A stretch of DNA of 64,000 nt from Shimia_B sp038525525 (GTDB taxonomy: Bacteria > Pseudomonadota > Alphaproteobacteria > Rhodobacterales > Rhodobacteraceae), in contig JBCBHO010000002.1 of the NCBI GenBank assembly GCA_038525525.1, forward strand, positions 1-64,000. Reading direction: 5' to 3'. This document shows, in pieces, positions 24,151-32,363 of the stretch (position 1 is its first letter; each line of letters opens with the position of its first letter). Below the pieces are notes generated by a model. That model had not been told where the DNA came from and did not search any database. It saw only the letters and a list, made by a program, of their open reading frames with translations. The position numbers were made by a program, and so were the translations under genes.

Positions 24151-25739
24151 AGGACTTCGCCGCCCTTTTCACCAAGATCGACCAGACGACGAAGACCTTG
24201 CCCAAGGTCGCCGCGCTCAAATCCTATTTCGAGACTGCGCCGGAGGATGACAGGCTCTGGTGCATCGGGCTCTTCTCGGGGCGGCGCCCGAAGCGCACGC
24301 TCACGACGCCCTTCCTGCGGGGCTGGGCCGCCGAGCGGGCCGGTATCCCGCTCTGGCTTTTCGAGGAGGCCTATCCGGTCGTGGGTGATCTGGCAGAGAC
24401 CATCGCCCTCGTCCTCCCGCCGCCGCAGCGCGAGAGCGACCATTCGCTCACCCACTGGATCGGTGTCATCAAGTCATTGCCCGCGCTCGAGGAGGAAGAG
24501 AGAAAGGCCATCGTCCTCGCCGCCTGGGACGAGCTCGACACCACCGAGCGCTTTCTCTTCAACAAGCTCCTCACCGGAGGCTTCCGCGTGGGTGTCAGCC
24601 AGAAGCTCATGACCCGCGCACTGGCCCAGGCCACCGGTCAGGACGAACCGGTGATTACGCACAAGCTCATGGGCGCCTGGACGCCCGAAACGACGAGCTG
24701 GACCCGCCTCATCGAAGAAGACGACCCGGCCGCCGACCTGTCGCGCCCCTATCCCTTCTACCTCGCCTATCAGCTCGACGACCCGCCCGAGGAGCTGGGC
24801 CAGCCGGAGGAGTGGCAAGCGGAGTGGAAATGGGACGGGATACGGGGCCAGCTCATCGTGCGGGGCGGGGAGCATCACCTCTGGTCGCGCGGCGAGGAGC
24901 TCATGACCGACCGCTTCCCGGAGCTCGCGCAGGCCCGGGATTTCCTGCCCGACGGCACCGTCATCGATGGCGAGGTGCTCGCATGGTCGGGTGGTGCCCC
25001 CCTGCCCTTCGCGCAGCTCCAGAAGCGGATCGGGCGGAAGACAGTGCCGAAGAAGCTGCTGGCCGAAGCGCCGGTCGTGCTTCATTCCTACGACCTCCTG
25101 GAGCATGGCGGCGAAGACCTGCGCGCGCGGCCCATGGCCGAGCGCCGCGCACAGCTCGAGGCCCTCGTGGGCGCGCTGCCTGAGGGCTGCCCCGTGCAGC
25201 TTTCCCCCACCGTCCCCTTCGAGAGCTGGGCGGGCCTTGCCGCGACCCGCGAAGGCAGCCGGGAGGCCAACGCCGAAGGCCTCATGCTCAAGCGCAAGGT
25301 CTCGCCCTATCTCAGCGGGAGAAAGAAAGGCGACTGGTGGAAATGGAAAGTCGATCCGCTCGTGATCGATGCGGTCATGATCTACGCGCAAGCGGGCCAC
25401 GGGAGGCGGGCGAACCTCTTCACCGATTTCACCTTCGCGGTGTGGAAGGGCAATGATCTCGTGCCGTTCACCAAGGCCTATAGCGGCCTCACCGACAAGG
25501 AATTCCGCGAGATCACCGCCTGGGTGAAGAAGAACACGCTCCAGCGCTTCGGCCCCGTGCGGCAGGTGACGCCGCACCACGTCTTCGAGATCGCCTTCGA
25601 GGGGATCCAGGCCTCCACGCGGCACAAATCCGGCGTGGCGCTGCGCTTTCCGCGCATGAGCCGGTGGCGCAAGGACAAGCCGCTCCATGAGGCCAACACG
25701 TTTGACGATCTCACCGCGATGCTCGAGACCTACGGATGA
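24147..25739 (+). CDS. ATP-dependent DNA ligase
   Basis: A 530-residue ligase. An N-terminal helical domain (residues 1-190) precedes the nucleotidyltransferase core. The adenylated lysine is Lys228 in EWKWDGIRGQL. Later motifs are VIDGEVLAW near 272, EGLMLKRK near 380 and the WWKWKVDP motif V region near 400, followed by the OB-fold domain. It seals nicks with ATP, probably in a back-up or stationary-phase repair route, since the replicative enzyme of bacteria is NAD-dependent. It is the third gene of a coupled set with the exonuclease. Confidence 0.93.
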   Translation: MKDFAALFTKIDQTTKTLPKVAALKSYFETAPEDDRLWCIGLFSGRRPKRTLTTPFLRGWAAERAGIPLWLFEEAYPVVGDLAETIALVLPPPQRESDHSLTHWIGVIKSLPALEEEERKAIVLAAWDELDTTERFLFNKLLTGGFRVGVSQKLMTRALAQATGQDEPVITHKLMGAWTPETTSWTRLIEEDDPAADLSRPYPFYLAYQLDDPPEELGQPEEWQAEWKWDGIRGQLIVRGGEHHLWSRGEELMTDRFPELAQARDFLPDGTVIDGEVLAWSGGAPLPFAQLQKRIGRKTVPKKLLAEAPVVLHSYDLLEHGGEDLRARPMAERRAQLEALVGALPEGCPVQLSPTVPFESWAGLAATREGSREANAEGLMLKRKVSPYLSGRKKGDWWKWKVDPLVIDAVMIYAQAGHGRRANLFTDFTFAVWKGNDLVPFTKAYSGLTDKEFREITAWVKKNTLQRFGPVRQVTPHHVFEIAFEGIQASTRHKSGVALRFPRMSRWRKDKPLHEANTFDDLTAMLETYG

Positions 25740-25772
25740 CCGTGCGCCGCGCGCACGCCACGGAGTGAGCCC

Positions 25773-26636
25773 ATGCCGCGCGCCCTCATGCCCCCTGCCC
25801 CCGAGCGCCCCACGCGGCGCGCGCCAACAGGCGCGGTCGACAGCCACCTCCACCTCGTGGGGAGCGACTTCCCGCTTTGGGAGGGACGCGTGGAAGACCC
25901 CGCCGATGACGCGGCGCTCGAGACGTGGCTCGCCCGCTATAGGAGTGTCATGGAGACGCTGGGCTTCGACCGGGCCGTCCTCGTGCACTCGATCCTCTAC
26001 GGCACCGATAACAGCCTCACGATGGAGGCCGTCCGCAGGCTCGGACGAAAGGCGAAGGGCGTGGGCCTCCTCGCAGACGGCGCGCGCAGCGAGGACATCG
26101 CAGCCTTCGCCGAGGCGCGGATGGTGGCGGTGCGGCTCAACTACGTGCATGGCGGCGTGCTGACATGGGACGGCGCAAAAGCGATGGCGCCCGCCCTCGC
26201 CGATCACGGGCTGCACATCCAGATGCTGCTCCACAGCCACCTCCACGTGAGCGAGATCGCGGGCGACATCCGCGCGCTGCCCACGCCACTGGTCATCGAC
26301 CACCTGGGTTGGCCCGACCTCACGCTTGGTGTGGACGATCCCGGCTTCCAAACGCTCCTCGCCCTTCTCGGCGAGGGCCATGTGCACCTGAAGCTCTCCG
26401 CGCTCTACCGCCTCTGCCCCGCGCCATACGATGCGGCCGCGCCTTTTGTTCAGGCCGCCATCGCAGCCAACCCCGACGCGCTCCTCTGGGGTACGGACTG
26501 GCCCTTCCTGATGCTGGCCGATGCCGCCCAGCCCAGCGCCAACACCCTGCTGGAGGCGTTCGACGCGACCTGCCCCTCGGGCGAGATCCGCGAGAAGATC
26601 CTCGTGACGAACCCCGCGCGCCTCTTTGACTTTTGA
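25773..26636 (+). CDS. Amidohydrolase-family metal hydrolase (PDC-hydrolase-like)
   Basis: A 287-residue TIM-barrel hydrolase. The HxH metal motif is in GAVDSHLHLVG near residue 20, a later His pair is in QMLLHSHLHVSE near 155, and VIDHLGWPDL near 180 and GTDWPF near 245 (metal Asp) complete the set. The closest named group is the 2-pyrone-4,6-dicarboxylate/dicarboxylate lactonase type of amidohydrolase_2. It lies 33 bp after the ligase, with a GGAGTGAG site, and may be cotranscribed by proximity only. Confidence 0.82.
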   Translation: MPRALMPPAPERPTRRAPTGAVDSHLHLVGSDFPLWEGRVEDPADDAALETWLARYRSVMETLGFDRAVLVHSILYGTDNSLTMEAVRRLGRKAKGVGLLADGARSEDIAAFAEARMVAVRLNYVHGGVLTWDGAKAMAPALADHGLHIQMLLHSHLHVSEIAGDIRALPTPLVIDHLGWPDLTLGVDDPGFQTLLALLGEGHVHLKLSALYRLCPAPYDAAAPFVQAAIAANPDALLWGTDWPFLMLADAAQPSANTLLEAFDATCPSGEIREKILVTNPARLFDF

Positions 26637-26842
26637 TCCTGCCGGCCAGCCCGCCGCCCCTATTGCTCGAACCAAGGACGCAAAGAAAGGCGCCCCCCAG
26701 CGCAGTCTTCGCCAGTGAAAGATGAGGTCCCTCCTTCCATTGGCCCTTAAAAACTCCCGCCGGAGGCATTCCGTCCCCTCCACGCTTGCCCCCGCCCGCG
26801 GCAGGCCACACATAGTCCCCCAAGCAATCCGAAAGGCCCTCC

Positions 26843-28648
26843 ATGTATCATGACGCGAATCCGAGCCACGGCACCAAGGACCTCGGCGACCTCCCCGAAT
26901 GGGACCTGAGCGATCTATACGCGGGCGAAGATGACCCGGCATTCGCGTCGGACATGGCCTGGATCGAGGAGGAGTGCAGCGCCTTTGCCGCGGAGTACGA
27001 AGGTAAGCTCGCCACGCTCGACGCGTCCGGCCTCTTGCGGGCAGTTCAGCGCTATGAGGAGATCGACGTCATCGGTGGCAAGCTCATGTCCTTTGCCGGA
27101 CTGCGCTACTACCAGGTCACCACCGATGCCGGGCGAGCAAAGTTCATGGCCGATGCGCAGGACCGGATGACCGTGGCCACGACGCCGCTCGTCTTCTGGT
27201 CGCTCGAATTCAACCGCCTGCCCGACGACCACCTCGCGGGGCTCGTGGCCGAAAACGCCGATCTCGCGCGCTACAAGCCGGTCTTCGACCGCATGCGCGC
27301 GATGAAGCCGCACCAGCTCTCCGACGAGCTCGAGAAGTTCCTGCACGATCAATCCACCGTGGGTGCGGCGGCGTGGAACCGGCTCTTTGACGAGACGATC
27401 GCGGGGCTCGAATTCGACGTCGACGGCGAGGTTCTGGGCATCGAGGGCACGCTGAACCTCCTCTCCGAGCAGGACCGCGCCAAGCGCGAGGCCGGCGCAC
27501 GGGCGCTCGCCGCCACCTTCCAGGAAAACGTGAAGATCTTTGCCCGCGTGCACAACACGCTCGCCAAGGAAAAAGAGATCGAGGACCGCTGGCGCAAGAT
27601 GCCGACGCCGCAGACGGGCCGCCATCTCGCCAACCATGTAGAGGCCGAGGTGGTGGAGGCGCTCCGCAACGCCGTCGTCGCCGCCTATCCGCGCCTGTCG
27701 CATCGCTACTACAAGCTCAAGGCCAAGTGGCTCGGCCTCGACACGCTGGAGGTCTGGGACCGCAACGCGCCGCTGCCCATGGAAGACGAAAAGGTCGTGG
27801 GCTGGGACACCGCCGAGCAGATGGTGATGGAGGCCTATTCGGCCTTCGATCCGCGCATGGCCGACCTCGCCGAACCGTTCTTCAAGAAAGGCTGGATCGA
27901 CGCCCCGGTGAAGCCCGGCAAGGCGCCGGGCGCCTTTGCGCACCCGACGGTGACGACGGCGCACCCCTATGTGATGCTCAACTATCTCGGCAAACAGCGG
28001 GACGTGATGACGCTGGCCCATGAGCTCGGCCACGGCGTCCACCAAGTGCTGGCCGCGGGTCAGGGCGAACTCCTCAGCTCCACGCCGCTCACGCTTGCCG
28101 AGACCGCGAGCGTCTTCGGCGAGATGCTCACCTTCCGCAAGCTCCTCGCCGCTGCCGAGACGCAGGAGCAGAAGAAGGTGCTTCTGGCCGGCAAGGTCGA
28201 GGACATGATCAACACCGTCGTGCGCCAGATCGCGTTCTACGATTTCGAGTGCAAACTCCACGCTGCGCGTGCGGAGGGCGAGCTGACGCCCGACGATATC
28301 AACGCGCTCTGGATGTCGGTGCAGGCCGAGAGCCTCGGCCCGGTCTTCAATTTCATGGAAGGCTACGAGACGTTCTGGGCCTATATCCCGCATTTCGTCC
28401 ATTCGCCCTTCTACGTCTACGCCTACGCCTTCGGCGACGGGCTCGTGAACGCGCTCTATGCGGTCTACGAAGAGGGTGGCGACGACTTCCAGGAGAAGTA
28501 TTTCGACATGCTCAAAGCCGGTGGCTCGAAGCACCACAAGGAGCTCCTCGCCCCCTTCGGCCTCGACGCCTCCGACCCCGCCTTCTGGGACAAGGGACTG
28601 AGCATGATCGAGGGCTTCATCGACCAGCTCGAAGAGATGGAAGGATGA
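26843..28648 (+). CDS. pepF: Oligoendopeptidase F (M3 family)
   Basis: A 601-residue zinc metallopeptidase that degrades oligopeptides of about 7-17 residues in the cytoplasm. The zinc motif TLAHELGHGVHQ is visible near residue 394, with the third ligand Glu in TASVFGEML 28 residues on. The N-terminal helical OligoF domain is intact and the length is normal. The start at 26843 follows GGCCCTCC. It stands alone between an upstream gap of 206 bp, in which no gene or clear hairpin was seen, and a terminator downstream. Confidence 0.94.
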   Translation: MYHDANPSHGTKDLGDLPEWDLSDLYAGEDDPAFASDMAWIEEECSAFAAEYEGKLATLDASGLLRAVQRYEEIDVIGGKLMSFAGLRYYQVTTDAGRAKFMADAQDRMTVATTPLVFWSLEFNRLPDDHLAGLVAENADLARYKPVFDRMRAMKPHQLSDELEKFLHDQSTVGAAAWNRLFDETIAGLEFDVDGEVLGIEGTLNLLSEQDRAKREAGARALAATFQENVKIFARVHNTLAKEKEIEDRWRKMPTPQTGRHLANHVEAEVVEALRNAVVAAYPRLSHRYYKLKAKWLGLDTLEVWDRNAPLPMEDEKVVGWDTAEQMVMEAYSAFDPRMADLAEPFFKKGWIDAPVKPGKAPGAFAHPTVTTAHPYVMLNYLGKQRDVMTLAHELGHGVHQVLAAGQGELLSSTPLTLAETASVFGEMLTFRKLLAAAETQEQKKVLLAGKVEDMINTVVRQIAFYDFECKLHAARAEGELTPDDINALWMSVQAESLGPVFNFMEGYETFWAYIPHFVHSPFYVYAYAFGDGLVNALYAVYEEGGDDFQEKYFDMLKAGGSKHHKELLAPFGLDASDPAFWDKGLSMIEGFIDQLEEMEG

Positions 28649-28685
28649 GGCGCTCCGACCGAGGCTTGACCGGGGCTTGACGGAG

Positions 28686-28716
28686 AAAGGGGCGCGGTAT
28701 GTCAGCGCCCCTCTTT
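28686..28716. terminator. Bidirectional terminator after pepF
   Basis: The stem GGGGCGC (28689-28695) pairs with GCGCCCC (28705-28711) around a 9-base loop, with AAA before and TCTTT after. It lies between the convergent pepF and Rieske-like genes and can serve both. Confidence 0.7.
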
Positions 28717-28746
28717 CGATGTCTTCTCGTCCGAGCGACGTGGCGC

Positions 28747-29298
28747 CTAGGCCAGCTCGATCGTCACCGTCGACCCGACATTGAGCGTATAGCTCGGCAC
28801 GCTGAGCACGTCGCTTTCGTCGGACGCGCCGGCCACGCCCTTTGCCGCCGTGTCAAAGAGCGAGCCGTGGCGCGAGGAGGTGCGTGTGCAGGCAAAGGGC
28901 CGCGCTGGGTCGTCGCTCACGCCGATGGCCGCACCACGGTGCGGGCAGACCATGTTGACCACGAGGTAGCGCTCATCCTGCGTCGCCGCGCCGCCGGAGG
29001 CAGCCGCGATCTGCTCCGCTGTGCGGTGCAGCACGCCCACATATTGCACGTTCCCCGTGCCCGAGAACTGCCCATCCGAGGACGGCCGCGACAGCACAGC
29101 AAGCTCCCCCGGGGCGAGCGCCGTGATATCGACCGCGCCACCGCCCGAAACATCCACCGTCAGCGCCTGGCCCACCGGCATCTCGTCGCCGAACCCGTCA
29201 GGCCAGCCATAGATGGCGGCGTTGAGCACTGCGGGACAAAGGCTCACAGTGGCGGTCGATAGTGTTGCGATCACCTGGCGTCGGCTGAGTGTCTGCAT
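28747..29298 (-). CDS. Tat-exported Rieske-like iron-sulfur protein with altered second motif
   Basis: A 183-residue protein. The start at 29298 yields a twin-arginine signal (LSRRQVIATL near residues 4-13, cleavage after about 28), so it should be folded before export. The C-terminal half resembles a Rieske 2Fe-2S domain. The first ligand box is CPHRG. The second reads FACTRTSSRHGSLFD, which has C-x6-H instead of the usual C-x2-H, a four-residue insertion between the ligands. The cytochrome b561 gene lies 11 bp upstream on the same strand, so the pair likely forms a periplasmic electron-transfer module. Whether a normal cluster binds is open. Confidence 0.7.
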   Translation of the reverse strand: MQTLSRRQVIATLSTATVSLCPAVLNAAIYGWPDGFGDEMPVGQALTVDVSGGGAVDITALAPGELAVLSRPSSDGQFSGTGNVQYVGVLHRTAEQIAAASGGAATQDERYLVVNMVCPHRGAAIGVSDDPARPFACTRTSSRHGSLFDTAAKGVAGASDESDVLSVPSYTLNVGSTVTIELA

Positions 29299-29309
29299 GG
29301 GAAAGGTCC

Positions 29310-29831
29310 TTACTCTTGGGAGGAAACCATGTGCCGGAGCGTTGCGTCCCGGTCGATGAAATGGTGCTTGAGCGCGCCCGCCACGTGGAGCCCGACGAGG
29401 CCGAGAAAGACCCACTTCATGGCGTAGTGCACCGTGAGAAACCGCGCGCCCGCATCAGACCGGGCAAAGCCGATATCGACGGGCAAAAGCAGCGCGGAAT
29501 TGGCGAAAGCAGAGGCGGAGACATAGCCCGTCACCGCCGCGGTGATGAGCGCGAAATAAAGCGCGACCTGCACCGCGCCCGCGAGCGCCTTCTCCCAGAC
29601 AGCATGGTCTGACGCCCCGCGCGCCGGCGCCCGCAGCTTCACGATCAGCCGCGCGGCGAGGATCACGATCAGCACCTGCCCCGCCACCTGATGCGCCCGG
29701 ATGGCCGCGCCATCGGCGATCTCGAGGAAATACATCATTCCCGTCACCGCCATCAGCACGACGAGAAGCGCGGTCGCCCAGTGAAATGCGATCTGCGCGC
29801 GGGTGAAGGGCTTGGGGCTAGCGTGATCCAT
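29310..29831 (-). CDS. Cytochrome b561 family protein
   Basis: A 173-residue inner-membrane di-heme cytochrome b with four helices. Heme-ligand histidines are seen in AQIAFHWATALLVVLM near residue 16, AIRAHQVAG near 44, and LTVHYAMKWVFLGLVGLHVAGALKHHF at about 135-160 (shown in part: the ligands are the His of VHYAMKW and of GLHVAG). It shuttles electrons between quinol and a periplasmic partner. The partner is probably the Rieske-like protein encoded just downstream. The start at 29831 is preferred over a TTG at 29879 because it begins with the family's N-terminus. Confidence 0.88.
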   Translation of the reverse strand: MDHASPKPFTRAQIAFHWATALLVVLMAVTGMMYFLEIADGAAIRAHQVAGQVLIVILAARLIVKLRAPARGASDHAVWEKALAGAVQVALYFALITAAVTGYVSASAFANSALLLPVDIGFARSDAGARFLTVHYAMKWVFLGLVGLHVAGALKHHFIDRDATLRHMVSSQE

Positions 29832-29941
29832 GGCGCTCGCGACATCGCGCCCCGGGTCGGGGCCGCGTTCGACTGACAAGATGTCGCGGGCGCGGCTCGT
29901 CTCAAGCCTGTCGCAGAAAATTCACGCGCGGTGGCGCCTGC

Positions 29942-30253
29942 CTAGTCGAGCTCGGTCCAGGGCCAGGGTTTTACCTCGCTCGCCCCGGCTTGGTAACGCG
30001 TGGCCTTCGCCACCCAGATCCCCACATCCTCGCCGAAGCCTGCAAGGCGCGGGTTGGGCTTCTTCTGGTCGATCAGGAGAAAGATGAACTGAACCACCGT
30101 GATGAATGCGATGAGCGTCTGCGCCAGCTGGATCATCAGCCAGATGATGATCGAGGACACGAAGCGTTGCCCCAGCCCCTCCTCGATCACCTTGTTCCCG
30201 CGCTTGCCCGGGGCTTCGGGCATCACGTCGTCGAATTCACCCTTGTCGGCCAT
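29942..30253 (-). CDS. DUF4389 membrane protein
   Basis: A 103-residue protein with the DUF4389 pattern: a helix near residues 30-60 with FVSSIIIWLMIQLAQTLIAF and VVQFIFLLI, then the conserved PNPRLAGFGEDVGIWVAKAT. The region after the helix is predicted to be cytosolic. The ATG at 30253 overlaps the stop of the upstream oxidoreductase gene by one base (TGATG). The function of the family is unknown. Confidence 0.8.
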   Translation of the reverse strand: MADKGEFDDVMPEAPGKRGNKVIEEGLGQRFVSSIIIWLMIQLAQTLIAFITVVQFIFLLIDQKKPNPRLAGFGEDVGIWVAKATRYQAGASEVKPWPWTELD

Positions 30254-31227
30254 CACAGCACCTCACCGATCTCGAGCACGCGGTCGATCATGACCTGCGT
30301 GCCGCGCGAAAACTCCAACGGGCAAGGATAGGTGCCCTTGCCCGCTACGGCCGCGCCAAAGGCCTCGACCTGGTTGACGTAATGATTGTCGCCCGGGAAG
30401 CGCTCCACGCGCAGGCCCAGATCGGGCTGGTGGAGCTCGATCCGCGCGCCATCGAACACATTGGGATTGAACGGCGCGGTCACGCGGATGAGCCCCTCCG
30501 TCCCGTGAAACTCCATCACCTGCCGCGGATGCAAGCGCGTGGAGACATAGGCCGAGTAGGTGACCCCGGACGGCGTGATCGCCTGCACATCGGCGAACGT
30601 GTCGAAGTCCTGCTCCATGCGGAGCCGCGCGGACCTGACCTCGGGCTCCTCACCCGTCACATAGCGTGCCGATCCGAAGATATAGACCCCGATGTCGCGC
30701 AGCGCGCCGCCGCCCATGCCTGCGGTGTTGCGGATATTGGAGGTGTCCGATGAATTGTCGAAGGAGAAGGCGCCTGCGATGTGGCGGAGCGCGCCGATGG
30801 CGCCGTCCGCGATCATGGCCTTCACCCGGTGCCACTGCGGGTGGTGCACGATCATGTAGGCCTCGGCGCAGAGCATGCCGGAAGCATCGCGCGCGGCAAT
30901 GAGATCATCGAACTCGGACGCGCGCAGGGTGGCTGGTTTTTCCACGAGGACATGCTTGCCTGCGTCCAGCGCCTTCAGCGCCCATTCCACATGCAGGTGG
31001 TTGGGCAGCGGGATGTAGACGGCGTCGATACCCGCGTCGGTGATAAGCGCCTCGTAGCCGTCGACGGCCCGGCATCCCGGTGCCACTTCCTGAAAGGGCG
31101 CCACCTTTGCGGCATCCCGCGAGGCCACGGCCTGAAGCTCCGCGCCCCGGGCGGCGTGGATTGCCGGGCCCATATGCTCCCGTGCGAATTTCGCCGCGCC
31201 GAGTATGCCCCACCTGAGATGCGCCAT
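30253..31227 (-). CDS. Gfo/Idh/MocA-family oxidoreductase
   Basis: A 324-residue NAD(P)-dependent dehydrogenase. The Rossmann part begins WGILGAAKFAREHMGPAI and carries the family's EKPATL motif (Lys of VLVEKPA near residue 96). The C-terminal alpha/beta domain has GGGALRDIGVY near 170, where the catalytic Asp lies. The family oxidises sugars, inositols or related alcohols, or trans-dihydrodiols. The neighbours (DUF4389, rpoH) do not point to a substrate. The start at 31227 is where the family begins. Confidence 0.87.
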   Translation of the reverse strand: MAHLRWGILGAAKFAREHMGPAIHAARGAELQAVASRDAAKVAPFQEVAPGCRAVDGYEALITDAGIDAVYIPLPNHLHVEWALKALDAGKHVLVEKPATLRASEFDDLIAARDASGMLCAEAYMIVHHPQWHRVKAMIADGAIGALRHIAGAFSFDNSSDTSNIRNTAGMGGGALRDIGVYIFGSARYVTGEEPEVRSARLRMEQDFDTFADVQAITPSGVTYSAYVSTRLHPRQVMEFHGTEGLIRVTAPFNPNVFDGARIELHQPDLGLRVERFPGDNHYVNQVEAFGAAVAGKGTYPCPLEFSRGTQVMIDRVLEIGEVL

Positions 31228-31261
31228 GTGCCCTCCCTTGCTCACGCTAGGATGCACAAAG

Positions 31262-31288
31262 AAAAAGGGGGCCGCCAAGCCCCCTTCT
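31262..31288 (-). terminator. rpoH terminator
   Basis: On the minus strand, GGGGGC (from 31284) pairs with GCCCCC (to 31267) around a 6-base loop and runs into TTTTT. It follows rpoH by about 37 bp and separates it from the oxidoreductase gene. Confidence 0.85.
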
Positions 31289-31324
31289 TCGATCTTGAGA
31301 TTTGAGCAAGGATGCGACGCGGAA

Positions 31325-32218
31325 TCAAGCGCTGAGCATGCCCTTCGAGCGCGCCAGTTCGCGCATCCGCTTTTGCAGCTTCTCGAACGCCCGCACCTCG
31401 ATCTGCCGGATACGCTCACGGGACACATCGTATTGCCCGCTCAGGTCCTCGAGGGTCACCGTTTCGTCGGAAAGCCGGCGCTGCTGGAGGATGTCCTTCT
31501 CGCGATCGTTGAGCACGTCCATCGCCTCGGCCAAAAGCTCCCGGCGGGCGGTCATCTCGTCGCGCTCCTCGTAGTCGGTCGCCTGATCGGCGTCCTCGTC
31601 CTCGAGCCAATCCTGCCACTGCGTGGCGCTGTCATCCTCGGACCCCACCATGGCGTTGAGCGATGCATCCCCGCCGGACAAACGGCGGTTCATGGAGATC
31701 ACCTCGTCCTCGGTCACCCCGAGATCGTTGGCAATGCGCTTCACGTTTTCCGGACGGAGGTCGCCGTCTTCCAATGCGCCGATGCGGTTCTTGGCCTTGC
31801 GCAGGTTGAAGAAAAGCTTCTTCTGCGCCGACGTCGTCCCGAGCTTCACAAGCGACCACGAGCGCAGGATGTACTCCTGGATGGAGGCCCGGATCCACCA
31901 CATGGCGTAGGTGGCGAGCCGGAAGCCCTTTTCCGGGTCAAAGCGCTTCACAGCCTGCATCAGGCCGACATTGGCCTCGGAGATGACCTCGGCCTGCGGA
32001 AGCCCGTAGCCGCGATAGCCCATGGCGATCTTGGCCGCGAGACGCAGGTGAGAGGTCACCATCTTGTGCGCCGCGCCCGTGTCTTCTTCTTCGACCCACC
32101 GCTTGGCGAGCATGTACTCCTCTTCCGGCTCCAGCATGGGGAACTGGCGAATTTCCTGAAGATAGCGGTTCAGCCCGCCTTCGGGTGTCGGTGCGGGGAG
32201 GTTTGCGTAATTGGCCAT
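31325..32218 (-). CDS. rpoH: RNA polymerase sigma-32 factor
   Basis: A 297-residue heat-shock sigma factor. Region 2 contains the WWIRASIQEYILRSWSLVKL promoter-melting stretch. The RpoH box AQKKLFFNLRK follows near residue 135, and region 4 ends in SRERIRQIEVRAFEKL. The RpoH box separates it from RpoD. The start at 32218 follows GGAGGACC. It directs transcription of chaperone and protease genes. Many Rhodobacterales have two RpoH paralogues (RpoHI/RpoHII); which one this is cannot be told here. Confidence 0.95.
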   Translation of the reverse strand: MANYANLPAPTPEGGLNRYLQEIRQFPMLEPEEEYMLAKRWVEEEDTGAAHKMVTSHLRLAAKIAMGYRGYGLPQAEVISEANVGLMQAVKRFDPEKGFRLATYAMWWIRASIQEYILRSWSLVKLGTTSAQKKLFFNLRKAKNRIGALEDGDLRPENVKRIANDLGVTEDEVISMNRRLSGGDASLNAMVGSEDDSATQWQDWLEDEDADQATDYEERDEMTARRELLAEAMDVLNDREKDILQQRRLSDETVTLEDLSGQYDVSRERIRQIEVRAFEKLQKRMRELARSKGMLSA

Positions 32219-32267
32219 GGTCGGTCCTCCGTGTGTTGTCTTCGCCGAAATGTGACGGCTTTTAACA

Positions 32268-32296
32268 TAGATGTTGCGTGTCCGTTCAGTGTTCAA
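32268..32296 (-). promoter_or_regulatory. Candidate rpoH promoter
   Basis: The 145-bp gap before rpoH holds, on the minus strand, CTTGAAC (TTGAAC at 32296-32291) followed 17 bases later by CATCTATGTT. The -35 matches both sigma-70 and sigma-32 types, while the -10 matches neither well. A heat-shock-type promoter giving autoregulation is possible but weakly supported. Confidence 0.3.
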
Positions 32297-32363
32297 GACC
32301 ACGCGAGTGCTGTTGTTTCATTAACGCGAAACTAGACTGTGCGTTTCTGCAAGAAAATGCCCC

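Noticed and set aside
24474..26942. Minus-strand ORF of 822 codons opposite the ligase and amidohydrolase genes
   Set aside because: It is antisense to two clear enzymes, has low-complexity His/Arg/Glu-rich composition and no family motif. Long antisense frames are common in GC-rich DNA.
26915..28537. Minus-strand ORF of 540 codons opposite pepF
   Set aside because: Antisense to an intact peptidase; no domain and no ribosome site.
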